From: Fennellomyces sp. T-0311
Taxonomy: Eukaryota; Mucoromycota; Mucoromycetes; Mucorales; Lichtheimiaceae
Direction: 5' to 3'
DNA: 64,000 nucleotides
Assembly: GCA_025266875.1 (NCBI GenBank)
Contig: JALLLT010000019.1
Span: 62,001-126,000, forward strand
The notes under the pieces: model-generated
Told to the model about the DNA's origin: nothing
The model's input: only the letters and a program-made list of their open reading frames with translations
Databases searched by the model: none
Made by a program: the position numbers and the translations under genes
Shown: piece by piece, positions 34,324 through 46,254 of the stretch
How positions within the stretch are numbered: the first letter of the stretch is position 1
Layout of the letters: every line of letters starts with the position of its first letter

Positions 34324-35649
34324 TGTGATTCGCGAGAAAAAGAAAAAAGGTGGGGTAAGCGGGAAGGAACGAGGAGGAAAGAAAACTCAACTTGGTAAGC
34401 CGAAACCATCATGTTGTGTCTGAACGGAGATCGAATAATTCCAGCTTGGTCATGGAATTATTGGATTAAAAGTCACTCTCCAGGACAACAATAATAAGGA
34501 TAAACATTAACCGCTGCCCAGGCTCCTTGCTATTGGTTTACCTCGGGCTCTACCACATGATCATTACCCGCGCAATTGTTTCATCATCGCCTTGCCCTGA
34601 AATCTGTTTATAACTTTCTGCAGCTTCTTGATCTTTCCATCACTTGCACGTGAAAATTGGTTCGCATTGTGATTATCTGTCACTGCCCTGAAATTTCAAT
34701 TTCATCACACCCATCATCCCGCTACTGTACAAACAGCCTGCTATTTCTTTCACATCGACCTTTCTTAAGGGGTGAAACAATGTTTTTTTTTCTATAGCAG
34801 CCTGCTTTCTACTTGGTGCTACTGATTGCCTTTCGCAGGAGATACGGCGTAGAGAAAAATCATTTTATCCGTATTACAAAGGCTATTGCTAGGTGTTGAA
34901 AAAATGCACCATACCCTAAATGGGACATAGAGTGCACGTCAATTTTTTTTATTTGGCAATGACTTGTTGAAACATGTTTGAAACATTCAGAATGTGGGGT
35001 AAAAAATAAGAATTTCTTGTCGGGTAAACGATCCATGCGCACGCGAGGCGGAAAGCAAGTTCGACTTGGCATTTATTAGTTGTGGAAAAGGTTTTAGGCG
35101 AAAACAATTGCATCCATACTGTTTTGGAAGATGCGTGAGAAGAACTTTGGATCTACGTTACATGTCGACCATTGATCAGACTTTATTCTTTTTTTTTTTG
35201 CTCGTATGTGGTATGTGGAAATAAAAGCAGTAGTTACCGCAATCCAAAAAAAAATGCACGGCAAAGTGAAATTAGGTAAGCATTTCCCACAAATGGTATG
35301 GAGGAATGAACGCCACCTTCTACTTTATGGCAATACGAGAATTTGTCTAGTAGACGGAATAACACCAGTGTAAATACGCCCAACAGGCGATAATCACACT
35401 GCGTCTGTTGGATATGTGGTCAAGCCATAATACATTTTGTACGTAAATCAACATGCTTTTATACATCTGAAGTCATTTTTGCCCCGCATCGATTAGAAGA
35501 AAATATCTGAAAATGGAAACGACGATTATAGCAATCGTCCACAGTCAACATAGCACATGAGAAGTGATAGGCTTTTCTGTTCATATATAAAAATAAGCCA
35601 CATGCGTATGGATGTAAATTTGCAACAATTGACTTTGGTTTCAACATTA
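34324..35649. other. Intergenic, carrier promoter and AT-rich sequence
   Basis: No gene is supported. The first ~400 bp upstream of 34323 contain CTCCAGG, CCCTGAAAT (three times between 34590 and 34700) and CATCACAC strings that may be regulatory. The rest is AT-rich with only short, unrecognisable frames. Confidence 0.4.
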
Positions 35650-35808
35650 CTATTTCCCGCCGGGTTCACCACTATTGGGAGGACCACCGCCACCAAAGCT
35701 GTCGCCACCCATGCTACTTCCACCCCCACCGGCAATTTCACCATCAGCATGGATGGCAGTAGCGAAAACTGCCAATGCCAAAAGAAGTGCGATAGAAAGA
35801 CGACCCAT
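35650..35808 (-). CDS. Tiny secreted glycine-rich peptide
   Basis: A 52-aa intronless frame. Residues 1-22 form a clear signal peptide (MGRLSIALLLALAVFATAIHA). The mature ~30 residues are mostly Gly, Ser and Pro (GGGGSS, FGGGGPPNSG) and end GGK. There are no cysteines. I chose the internal Met at 35808 because the signal sequence starts right there; an upstream in-frame Met at 35841 exists. Function unknown: a cell-wall or extracellular matrix peptide is possible. A similar Gly-rich frame lies 600 bp away on the same strand. Confidence 0.55.
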   Translation of the reverse strand: MGRLSIALLLALAVFATAIHADGEIAGGGGSSMGGDSFGGGGPPNSGEPGGK

Positions 35809-36420
35809 ACGTGTAAAAAGCTGAACTACTACTAGTAACACATTACGTTAATAACAGTCTTAGGATATCTGTACAAAGAGCAGATTTTTTGAAATGAAAG
35901 TACTTGCCTTGCTTAATAAATAAGTGCGATAACCTTGGTTAGATGCGTAAATATCACCCTTATATATATTAGCATTTGCAAGTACTCATCCTTAGATAAA
36001 AAGCTCCTAATCTTTCAGGGAACCAACCGGACAGTACTATCACATTATTCCTCGGCAAAGTCTCCTTTATTTGGGATATTCAAAGAAAGCGCAAGGAGAA
36101 GCCGAGTGCAAGTGTCACTCCTAAAAAAAAAGGTAGAAGCGATGCATCGAGACTTGCTTTTACTATCATAACCAAAAGTTTCGTTGTGCAGGAATAAAAA
36201 TGTAACGTTGTGTTATATAGTGAGGTCAACAGGTAAAACATATTAGATGAACTGAAGTTAACAAAAATTAATAATCGTTCAGCTTTTTTCTAGGTAGCAT
36301 CATGATGGCTTGACAAAACATTGTATCACGATGCTAACACACCATCAAGAGCTACGCCTGCTCTACCTCCGCCGCCGTCTTGATATCCACCTCGCCATGG
36401 GCGCCTCTCCAACTCCACCT

Positions 36421-36645
36421 TCAAAAACTGATCCCACCACTACCAACGCCTTTCCCGTCATCCTTGCCTCCGCCTCCCCCACCACTGATGCCATCGAGAC
36501 CTAAAGCGGTGGTGGCATTCACGACACAGCTCAGTAAAACTAATGACAAGGGAGCTTGGATAAATAGTTGAACAATATGATCAATTCCAATGTCGATCAA
36601 CGTAATATTTATAAACCAATCATCAGTAAAAATTAGCTTGAACAT
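36421..36645 (-). CDS. Possible second glycine-rich secreted peptide
   Basis: A 74-codon frame on the minus strand. The central part is hydrophobic and signal-like (LFIQAPLSLVLLSCVVNA). It is followed by a Gly-rich tail (GISGGGGGG, then charged KDDGKG, then GSGG) very like the neighbour at 35650-35808. The ATG-initiated start gives a long N-terminal extension ahead of the hydrophobic segment, unlike its neighbour. Either the true start is lost (a degenerated copy) or an upstream exon exists. Tandem copies of a small secreted peptide family are the simplest reading. Confidence 0.4.
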   Translation of the reverse strand: MFKLIFTDDWFINITLIDIGIDHIVQLFIQAPLSLVLLSCVVNATTALGLDGISGGGGGGKDDGKGVGSGGISF

Positions 36646-38440
36646 CCTTGGTACATATAACTTACAATGCGAAACCTTTTTTTTGTTGGTACGGTATGAA
36701 AAAAAAGTTCCCGAGCTTTATTTTCATTCGATCTTTATATAGCTTTCACCGTAACTTTAAGCTTTACCGTGACCAGAATGCAAAGAACATACCCCAATTT
36801 ACGGAGCTCATCCGTGTGGCTGATTGACATTCATGTCGATAATGTCTCTTTTCTTCAACATGCGATGTGCTAGCACAATTTTTTTTTGGTACATACCAAT
36901 ATCATTGTTCAAGTAGAAAGCTGCTATTGATTTTCCTTTGAAAATGTGTATCGATTATATTTGCTGCTGCTTCAAAAATAATGCTACTCCATGATGATCT
37001 ACGACGTTCGTAAAATATATAACAGTGCTTTACGCCACTAGTCAAGGGGTGTGGTACTACCTCCTACATACGTATTCCTTTGTTTGGATACTGAACAAGT
37101 GCTCCTTACTACACGCCCACAAGGCTTGCAATTATGCAGGACGGTATATTATTTTTGAACAGTCATCCGCAGTGACATGACCCTGCTTTTAGGTATAAGC
37201 TAATAGCCTGCCATCCATTCATGTTTACCGTATGATATATTGGGCATTAACGGCAGTAAAGCGCACAAAAGTAAAACACAACGTGACATAAATTCATATA
37301 TTAAGCTCTAGACATTAATAACGTGGATCTGGATAACCCCGTTTCATCAAACACTGGCAATTGCAATCGCTGAACTCGGTACCAAACCCGCTGTTAACAA
37401 CAACTTTATAGTTGCTTCCCTTGTTTTGGAATGGGTGGTGAAGCGGATATCTTGACCATTGTAGTGATACTAGTCAGTAACCAACTTTTTCTCAAGTACG
37501 TAGCATCCCGCACCACAGATCCACTAATAAAAAGCATAGAAAAGATACGACCACCTGTCTGCAGCGAATATCTACCATTGGTTTATCATCAAACGATAGA
37601 GTGTAGATTTTCGGACACTGGAGTACAGTGGTAAGTCCTGTATTCGAATGACTTTACTAAACAGATTCCGCGTTTTCCAGCCTCTAAGAGTTCCTTATTA
37701 TGCAAACAGTCTAGAATAGACTAAAATTTTCACTTTTAAGATATTGTAATTTGGCTTCCGTATAGTGTTGATTTTGGTCGGATATAATTATTGCTTTATT
37801 CAGCGAATGAACAGAAAAATATCAAGTTACTGACTTCAAGCAGTATGATCCAAAAAGTGCAACATTTTTATGTCTGTGCTCCATAAGTAGCTAGCTGATT
37901 TCTATACAAGGCAAATTCATACATATGCAATAACTGCAGACACAGCTCTTTGCCGTCAAATACGCACTCTACAGAGCTATTGAATCGTCTATTAGATGCC
38001 AGTAGGTTTGTTGCATAAGTCTAAAGTATTATATTCATTTATACAATATAGCAATTTTTTTTGGAAAAGTGGATATACGACACGTCAGTGAACCACATTA
38101 CTAGTTCTAAAAACAGGATTTAAAATTTCAAATGGCAGCACTGTTCAAAAGTGTCGATTCTAGACTGCTTACACCATATGGTAGCTTATATACAAACACA
38201 TTGCCTCGTATGATTGACAACATGAACAGAGGATGACAATAAACATGATGTTGGCGGTGGTATCATACTTGAGCACAAACATAAAGAGGAACATGTCTCT
38301 CCCCCCCCCTTTTGACGATACCAGGTTTATCTAGCATTTATATTTACGTTCCGGCCAGTACTTACGTAGTACATAGAATCAGATACATAATACACGTCTG
38401 AGGCCTGCAGATAATGCCGGAGCCGCTTTCAAGATCTCCA
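36646..38440. other. Intergenic, AT-rich, no gene recognised
   Basis: Only short frames, such as 37431-37634 plus (67 codons with a hydrophobic start), which I cannot assign. A C-run (nine C) is at about 38301. No repeats longer than simple sequence were noticed. Confidence 0.4.
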
Positions 38441-40354
38441 TCATGATACATATTCAACACTTCGTATATTGAGCCGCGCATAACGTATGCTGGCAGCGGA
38501 TACCAATGGACAGTTTCGTACGGCAAGGTGAACTAACGCTTTGTTGCATTTGCGGACAAGAAGTTGTATGTTTTCATCTCTTAGAGACTGTGACATCTCT
38601 AGCTCGAGCCGAGCGAGTTTCACAGAATGTGTTCCGATGGTGGCAACGATGTGACCGTTCAATGCGTCAACCCCACATATACGTATGTAAGTTAGCTGCA
38701 TTCCACATCTCTCAATAAATGAAATGAGACCGCGTGGTGTAAGATTAAGTTTCGAAAGTCCAGATAAAGTAACTTCTTGCAATGTCTGGATATCAGCTAA
38801 CGAAATAAGCGTATCATCCAATAAACTTCGGTGATAACCAATGAAAATAGATTGCAAGTATGCGTTTGAGGTAGACGTAGACGCCTTTGCATAATGCGCA
38901 AATAGCTTCGCTAACTCTGGTGTGTCATATCGGAACCACGTTATTCGAAGTCTTCGGGGTGGAGGCAGACTCATGAACGTAGTAAGAAATAACGGTGATA
39001 TGTTGAAATCTGAGGACACAGCAAGATACATCAATGGCGTTGTGCCACTGATTGCATTCAGGATCGGCGCTTCGAGGTGTGAATTGAGCCGTAAAGTTAA
39101 ATGCGTTAGACTCTTAAACTGGAAAGTTGGAAGGTGACGGTAGTCGACTCGATAAAAGGCATCATTTTTCAATGGGGGGTCGCAATTGACATGGACCACT
39201 TTTAGTGTGTCCATAAATATATGGATAAACTGTGTCATCGTGGCACTATCGTCATTTGAAGAATCTGTGTAGAACTCTCGTAGTCCTGGTGTTGTATGCT
39301 CAACATCGCTTAGTGCGGAAACTTGAGTATCGTAGCGAATGTTATAGCCAAGTATCTCAAGGCAACTCGGAGCATGTCTGGCAACACATCCGAGGATACC
39401 CGGTTCGCATGTATTCAAGACCAGTCGACGCAATCGCTTGCATCGCGTGAAAATGCATTCAATGTTGTTGGCAATGATGAGTTCCGAATGCAACTCTAGA
39501 TTTAAGAGTGGATGTATTCGAGATGTCACTGCAAAGTCCCCAAGCATTTTTGTCATCTCCTGAGCTATCTTTAAGGTAAGACTCTTTAGCGTTCTGCAGC
39601 ACTCCAATATCTGTGCCAGGGAAATCGGGGATAGAGAGTGACGCTGGTCGATCTCAATATGAGTCAAACTGCTGCTAGTTTTCAAATATGCGTAAAGCAA
39701 AGGTTCCAAGACATGGTGCAAATTTCGAGCTGCGTATCCTAAGTATGTCATGTACATAAGCTACTTGGGCAGTACTTTATATTTAAATGTACCAGCAATT
39801 TTCAGCGACTCGATCTTGCGAAAGTACCCATCCTTCATGGCATCCAGGCAATTAAAGCGAAAGAGTTTATCTTTGGTACTTAGTGTAAGATGGCGAATAT
39901 GTTGAGCGACATACGGCACTGCGTTGGCGATGATGATGTCGGCAGGCGCTGATCCATTGTCGACGGATAAAGATTGCCACAAGCTCGCACATCCCGCTGT
40001 TCGCTCACGCCAGCTCTTGGAAACAGTCAGACAGACAGCCAGAGTATCTTTTGTATTTGGCAATAGTGAGATGATGCCTACAGCAATCTCAAAGGGTAAT
40101 GCAGTGATAATATCAACGCGCTTATGCATCATGTCCATTGAAATGGATTTTGTTGCGGAAAGCAAAGATCTTTGATCGCTGCACAAGTCAGTGAGCTCAA
40201 GTGCAGCATCGCATGTGTGAATGACTGTGCTCGCTTGTCCAAAGATTTGCGGCATGGTCCCCGACGGATTATTAAGCTTGTATTGGGCCACTGCCGAAAT
40301 TGAACGGAATAACTTTTCGTTTTCTTGGGTGTTCATGAAGAAAGAACACCGCAT
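38441..40354 (-). CDS. F-box / leucine-rich repeat protein
   Basis: A probable substrate receptor of an SCF ubiquitin ligase, 619 aa from two exons (40354-39793 and 39738-38441). Residues ~80-130 form the F-box (IITALPFEIAVGIISLLP then SKSWRERTAGCASLWQSL). They are preceded by a helical N-terminal segment and followed by a long series of degenerate leucine-rich repeats (SLTHLTLRL, LRRLVLNTC, LQEVTLSGLSKL, LARLELEM). Without splicing, an in-frame TAG at 39761-39763 would cut the protein. A 54-nt GTACAT...CTTAG intron (39739-39792) removes it and keeps the frame, joining KIAG to YAARN. The start could also be the Met at 40336. The substrate is unknown. Confidence 0.85.
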
Positions 40355-40641
40355 TTCCTTGATGTGGCCCAGTCATTAAATACTTGTTCCGGCTGTTACA
40401 CAATTCCGTGTTAGCTCTGTTGTCAGTTGACAAATGATAACGAGAGCCTTTATCATGCCAGTTATTAATGTGTCATGCATGTATTATGATCTTGCGATCC
40501 CCGTGCGTGCCATACAAAAGACTATCCGAGCAGTGACAACTTGCTAGTCACTCCATCCGACCACGCTTGAAGTCATGATCAAAGATGACCAAAGTGTAGC
40601 GAAATAGTATGTGGGAAAGTACACACCCCTAAAGTATGCGT

Positions 40642-43600
40642 TTATTTGAACTTGATAGTGAAAGGACCAGAAGTAAGATCGACACCAGCGTTTTCCAAAA
40701 TGGCCACACTATCTTCTTGTTTAACCTTGAATTTTTCGCCATTGTAGGATGCCCTGTGTAGTTTGTGCGCAGCCTTGCCAACGATCTTGATGGTATCTAG
40801 CTTCTCGGCGTTGGGATAGCCAAATTTGCCCTTGGCCCTCAAAGTGCCGTGCTTGAATGTAAACTGGATATCGGACTGCTCAGGCTGTTCGAGCGAATGG
40901 CCATCGTCAATATACAATCGTCCTTGAGCTTCGCCGTGCTCATCCAACGCGATGAGCAATGAGTATGGGCTCGCGTAGGTTTCATCAACAAGCAAAGAGG
41001 GCTCCTTGAGTGGCACGATGGCGCCACCACGCACGTGGATAGGAATATGGGTCAAAGGTGCATCCAATATAATCGTCCGTGCCTTTTTCGGCTTATCGTC
41101 AACGGGCTCCAAAGTGTACCAATCGTACCACAACCCAGGTGGGAACTCGGCATCAACGGAGGTATCATTTTCATAAAGAACAGGTGACAAAAGAATATCG
41201 GATCCGACCAACACTTGTTCATCATTGGTGAGGAAGGATTCAACGTTGGGGTACTGGAAGATCAATGGTTGCCACACAGGGGAGCCAAGTCGGTTTGATT
41301 CCTCGAACAATGTGTAGTAATATGCAAGCAAACTGTAACGAATAGCCAATGCTTTTCGTGTGGCTTCGGCTGTTGTTTCCCATAGGAAAGGTTCTTGCGA
41401 AGGGGGCTGTTTGGCTAAATGGATTGTGAGCAACACTCGCAAATTATGGGTGATAATAATTACGTTACCATTGTGGTTGCGTGCGAACGGGTAGAACGCA
41501 CCTAGTTCTTGCCAGCGCGTGCAGAGAGTTTCGGTGGTGTTATCGTTGAAGCCACAGACATCGGATCCAGAGTACGTAATACCAAACATTTGCACATTGA
41601 AGATTTCAGTGATTGAACTCTTCAAATATTCCCACTTGGACGCGTTGTCACCTAAATAGCGTAGCACATCTTAGTCTCTACCGCATAAGGTTCGGAGTTC
41701 CGCTTAACATACCTGTCCAGTGGCCTGCGTAGCGACCAGATCTATTACAGCACTTTAGCCTTAGGGTCAGTATTCTTGTAAATGACTTACCCAACAAACG
41801 AGGATCGGGTGAGAATGAATGGCCTCTCTGTCTTGTTGTGCTCGATCAAGGCCTAATATGCATTGTATCCGTAAGAAAACCGAAACGACAGTACGCATAT
41901 TAATGGAAGTCCTACATTGCGAGTGTGATAGCATTCAGAGTGACCGTATAGACTGTGGTAGTCGTAGTGTGCAATGCCGCCATGATGGTAAGCGATTGTC
42001 ATACCGGTCTTTTCAGAAAGATTTCCGTGGCCTTACAGTACAATATTGTTAGTCCTTTTTGTTTAACGATTCAAATGTACGAGACATGTACCATTGTTAA
42101 TTGCGTAATTGGGGTACAACAAGTGGCGTGAGTCTGTAACGTGTTCCTTCTCCAACTTTTGGAGAGCAGCTTCTTGATCAGCGTGCATTTCCGTTTGAAC
42201 GTTTTCGGGCAAGGTCCATGGTTCTAAACTAGGAGGAGCTGTGTCCTTCAAACCGGTTCCACAAGAACCGAGACAAAAAGCGGCAGGTTCATCCATATCG
42301 ATCCATACACCATCTGACAAGATGGAAGCATTTCAGAATGCGAACAGAAACAAATGGATAGCAACATACCTAAACCAACTCGTTCCATCCATGCGCCGAC
42401 ATGCTTGTTCCAATATTTGCTAATATCAGGGTGGAACCAATCAGGATAGACTAAACGGATAAAGAGTTGATATCGAATGGGTGTAGATAAATCAATGGCA
42501 CATACCAGTGTAACCGGGCCAGACTTGGCCGACATATTCTTCTCCATCAGGGTTCTTCATAAAGATGTCGAGTTCATGGCCGTCTTCGTACGCTGGGTAA
42601 CCCGACTTGTAATGTTTACCCGCGTTCACCATGACAACGAAGCGCTGGCCATTCGCATGAAGATCTTTTCCAAGCTGAATCATTCTTTCCTCAGGGAAGT
42701 TTACTGGATCAAAAGTGAAATCTTGGAAAGTATCCATGTAATCTAAATGTTTCTGTCAGCTCATTGACTATCTTGGGTTTAAATATATGAACATTACCAA
42801 TATCTACCCATCCGACTTCCACTATATTTCCGTATAAATGAACGTGAGTAATAACTGTTAAAATGGTGCTAATCCAGCTTACGTGGGATGTTATGGTCCT
42901 TGTATCCCTTTATAACGCTTTCTACATGCTCAATGTTACGGTATCCCCAGCGACACTGGTGCCAGCCAAGCATCCAGTGAGCTACGTATAACAATAAGTT
43001 AGAGTTACAATTAGGTAGCTTTATGTTCTGATCAGCATACCGATCATAATGGGCTTGCCAATCAAATCAGTGTAGGAGTGAACGACGGAATTGGGCTTGC
43101 TGCCGTCTGGCACAAAAAAGTAAAAGTCAAGGACGCCACCGATGACCTTCCAGGTAATGCGGCCTTCAACAGTGAGGACGTCCATGCCATGCGCGTTGAG
43201 CAAAAGCGAGCCATGTGCCTTGCCATCGCGGATTTCCATGTAGAAGGGATGGTGACCATACACATTTTCATAGAATCTGTTTGATGGAGTTAGAACCGTA
43301 TGGTAAAATGATATATTACTGTGCTTACGGGCATCCAGCATCACGTGCGTAAATGGTTGTCACATTCTAGAGATGGACTATACGTAAGAAAGTTGGTTAA
43401 ACGCAAAGATTGATATGCACACCTTGACGTTATCACGTCGAAAGTTTGGAAGTGTCGTTTCTCCAAAGCCGTAGATGTTGGCATCGTCGGGAACGGCAGT
43501 GGTGATTTCCAGGTATTGATCCTCAAAGACCAAAGGATAGTCAGTAGTATCAAAAATGACTGCCTTATCACTTTTGCGGATGACTTGGAAACCAAAGGGG

Positions 43601-44107
43601 TTCTCCGCATATTTGAATTCATAGTTGAGCTTTTTAGCAGGCTTCCGGAGCTTCGGTCGCTCCAGTCCAAGAGGAGAGTCTGGTACAATCACTTGCTTCT
43701 GGTCTTTGTCTCCAATCTAAAGATATACGTAATGCTAAGCGGCACTTTTACTTGCTCATATTATCAATGAAATACCTTGACGTGCAGACGATCAGCAGCT
43801 TCGAAATCGACAGTGACAACCAGATCTTCGATCGTCTTGCCATATAAATCGATGCCTTCGTCATCTTTACTTCTAATCTCTAAAGGGATTTCTAGACCTG
43901 TTTTGGTCTTGCTTGCTTTTCCCTTGACACTGTATCCAGGTGCCGATGTGGAAACATCTTGAATATTGTATTAGATTCGTGTCCCGTGATTGCGAGAGAC
44001 ACTGAGGGTATTTACGTACCAAAATTGACGTCTTCAATTGCGGCTGCCGCCAACGATGAGAAAAGATACAGAGAGGCTGTACCGAACAATAAGAGTTTAC
44101 TTCTCAT
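40642..44107 (-). CDS. Secreted GH31 alpha-glucosidase, 15 exons (WIDMDEP variant)
   Basis: An extracellular alpha-glucosidase/maltase of glycoside hydrolase family 31, 887 aa. Exon starts (minus): 44107, 43957, 43716, 43366, 43276, 42981, 42821, 42742, 42450, 42313, 42031, 41852, 41741, 41651 and 41414; stop at 40642. It has a signal peptide ([19 protein letters not shown]), the N-terminal beta-sandwich, and the barrel with [13 protein letters not shown]. The nucleophile motif is WIDMDEP, where the family usually has WIDMNEP. The acid/base is in GHWTGDN, and the C-terminal beta domains include [10 protein letters not shown]. The last intron (41415-41468) is 54 nt, in frame and stop-free, so a retained form would still be readable. 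It is paralogous to the plus-strand gene at 58540. Confidence 0.95.
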
Positions 44108-44451
44108 CAGTCCAGTGAAGGAGAATTTGTACGCGTTTGAATTATACGATATTTATAATGCCTGGCCTCATTAAACAAAGAAGAAAAAATCCCACACTTA
44201 TTGACTTTGATGAACGGCGCTAAACCCAAGTAGTTGATTCAGACGGGAAACCTTCGTGAGTGTTGCCAGATGCACTGTACAACGAGGGATTATTTGCTTA
44301 CCGCATCCACCAGCTGTTTTCCTGTTCGGGTGGGACGGAATGACGTTACACTGGTCTCGCCCGTCCGCGGCATTGCGTATATTTTGATCGGAGGAACGAT
44401 CAACCGTTCTGTTCAACGCAAAAGCAGAAACCAAAGGAAAAAAAAAGGAAC
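44108..44451. promoter_or_regulatory. Divergent promoter between GH31 and rhomboid genes
   Basis: A 344-bp interval between two head-to-head starts. It contains a purine-rich run (GGAAAAAAAAAGG) just before 44452 and no open gene. No specific operator can be named. Confidence 0.5.
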
Positions 44452-45553
44452 ATGCTCCGTGTCATTTCGGAAAGGGCGTTCCTTCGCTGGCAACCCGTCA
44501 AGCAAATCCGCAACACCTCGAAATTCGACGGATTCTTTGACACCAGCCTACAATGGCGCCAAGGGCCTCGTTTCTTTGCGAGCGCAGCAACGATAAAACC
44601 AAAGGAACCGTTATGGCGCGTGTTTATTCGACCTCACTATTATGAAAAGCCAAAACTTTCGCAAGCACTGAAACAACAGCAATCACCATGGCGTCAGTTG
44701 GGTCGACGCATCAACAACACGAATCCCAACACGATCCTATATGGCGTCATTGGTACCAACGTTGCAGTCTACTTCATGTGGCAATATGCCATAAGCTCGT
44801 ATAGACAGTTTGGCGATAGCAGCTGGCTCAATTTCATGGCTGGTAACTTTATGAATTCGCGCGAAGCCATCCAACAGGGCAGGTACCATACGCTTCTTAC
44901 ATCAGCATTCTCGCATAAAGATCTGAGTCATTTGGGTCTGAATATGCTGGTGCTGTACTCCATGGGTCAGGCGGCTCTCGAGGCAATTGGTGCGTCGAGG
45001 TTCTTGTTACTGTATGCTGGAGCAGGCATTACGGCGTCGTTGGCAACTCAGGGTTATCACAAGTATATACGACCGATGCTGGAGAGAAAACGGTTCTTTG
45101 CTGGACGTGAACGCTTTGGCGCACTAGGAGCGTCAGGTATGTTTCTTTTACAGTTAGCGCGTGAAGTGGATCATTGACTTTTGTGGCATAGGCGCGGTGA
45201 TGGGCATAACAGCCTTTTATGCTTGTGCATGTAAGTTGATCTTTTTTGGAGCGAGGAAAGGGCAAAGTACTGACATCATCCTCAGTCCCTAGAACTACAT
45301 TCTTGTTATTTTTCATCATCCCTATGCCAGCAATCGCATTGGTCGGTGGTGTTGCTGCGTATGATATCTACCAAGCATACACATTGAAGGTAAGCAGTTC
45401 AAAGGAGGAATGTGTTGTTCGGTCGCACTAACGTTCCTTTTCTAGAATGAAGTTGTAGATAGCGCAGCACATATCGGAGGAGCTGCGTATGGAGCTGCGT
45501 ACTGGTTCCTGCGCGTGAAACCTCTATTAAAGGCAGGACGTTGGCGTGTTTAA
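44452..45553 (+). CDS. PCP1: Mitochondrial rhomboid intramembrane protease (PARL/Pcp1 type)
   Basis: An intramembrane serine protease of the inner mitochondrial membrane; yeast Pcp1 and animal PARL process Mgm1/OPA1-type and cytochrome c peroxidase-type substrates. 311 aa from four exons (44452-45136, 45192-45230, 45286-45389 and 45446-45553). The N-terminus is Arg-rich and lacks acidic residues early, consistent with a mitochondrial presequence. A first hydrophobic segment is GVIGTNVAVYFMWQY. The catalytic Ser lies in GASGAVMG (split by intron 1) and the catalytic His in SAAHIGGAAYG. The transmembrane helices between them are evident. N-terminal extra helix order (1+6) fits the PARL subtype. 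Confidence 0.93.
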
Positions 45554-46254
45554 GGATCATCGACAGTGTTGCTCTCTGTATAAAAAACAAAAAAAAATTG
45601 CTGCAAATATGACTAGATCCAGAATTAGTAAGCGACTGAAGGCTGCATTACGTATCTCAGTCGGAAAAAATGAATCGTTGGTAGGCTAGGTTATGGTAAA
45701 TCCGGTTACCATAGCGCCGATGTCGGTGTTCCCGTGCAATCATGACAACATTAAGTTAGTTCGGGCGATGCATCCAACATGATGTGCTTTTCTTATGTAA
45801 ACATAAACCCCGCCAAATGCTTTGGTCTCACAGTGGCTTTCAATACTGTCATTATGCGCAGGTTTTGTTAAACCTAGATCCTGCAGTGGATATAAATTCG
45901 ATCTAAAATGTTGCCCTGGTAACTCGTGGCTATGACTGTATACGAAGGGTCGTAAATATCAGTGAAATGGCCCTTCGTACATGGTTACACCAAGTCTGAG
46001 AACGGCGTTCGCACATGTACACATCGACGAAGGGTTCCAAAAAATAGACAGACAAGTGCCGCAAAAATGCTCGGCAAACGCATGCTAAAGGATTATGCTA
46101 AGCAATGGACCGGTGACACGGCAGTCAATGTAGAGCAAGGCATATCACGTGTAAGCGAGCATAAGGGTTTGTGACTGTAATGTAACTCGTGTGTATTAGA
46201 GTGCGAAGGAGTTTCCGAGAAGGCAACTCGTGTTGTTCGTTGTGCCTTCGTTTC
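45554..46254. other. Intergenic, upstream region of TSC2
   Basis: About 700 bp. An ATG at 46067 opens a short frame that, even with the possible intron 46151-46199, does not join the TSC2 frame, so it may be an upstream ORF in the leader. The rest shows no gene. Confidence 0.45.

Noticed and set aside
39755..39763. In-frame TAG taken as evidence that the F-box gene is a pseudogene or two genes
   Set aside because: A 54-nt GT-AG intron (39739-39792) removes the stop, keeps the frame and gives an unbroken F-box/LRR protein.
46067..46254. ATG at 46067 as first exon of TSC2
   Set aside because: The possible donor at 46151 and acceptor at 46199 do not bring this frame into phase with the TSC2 frame. 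The joined frame stops soon after, so it is at most an upstream ORF.
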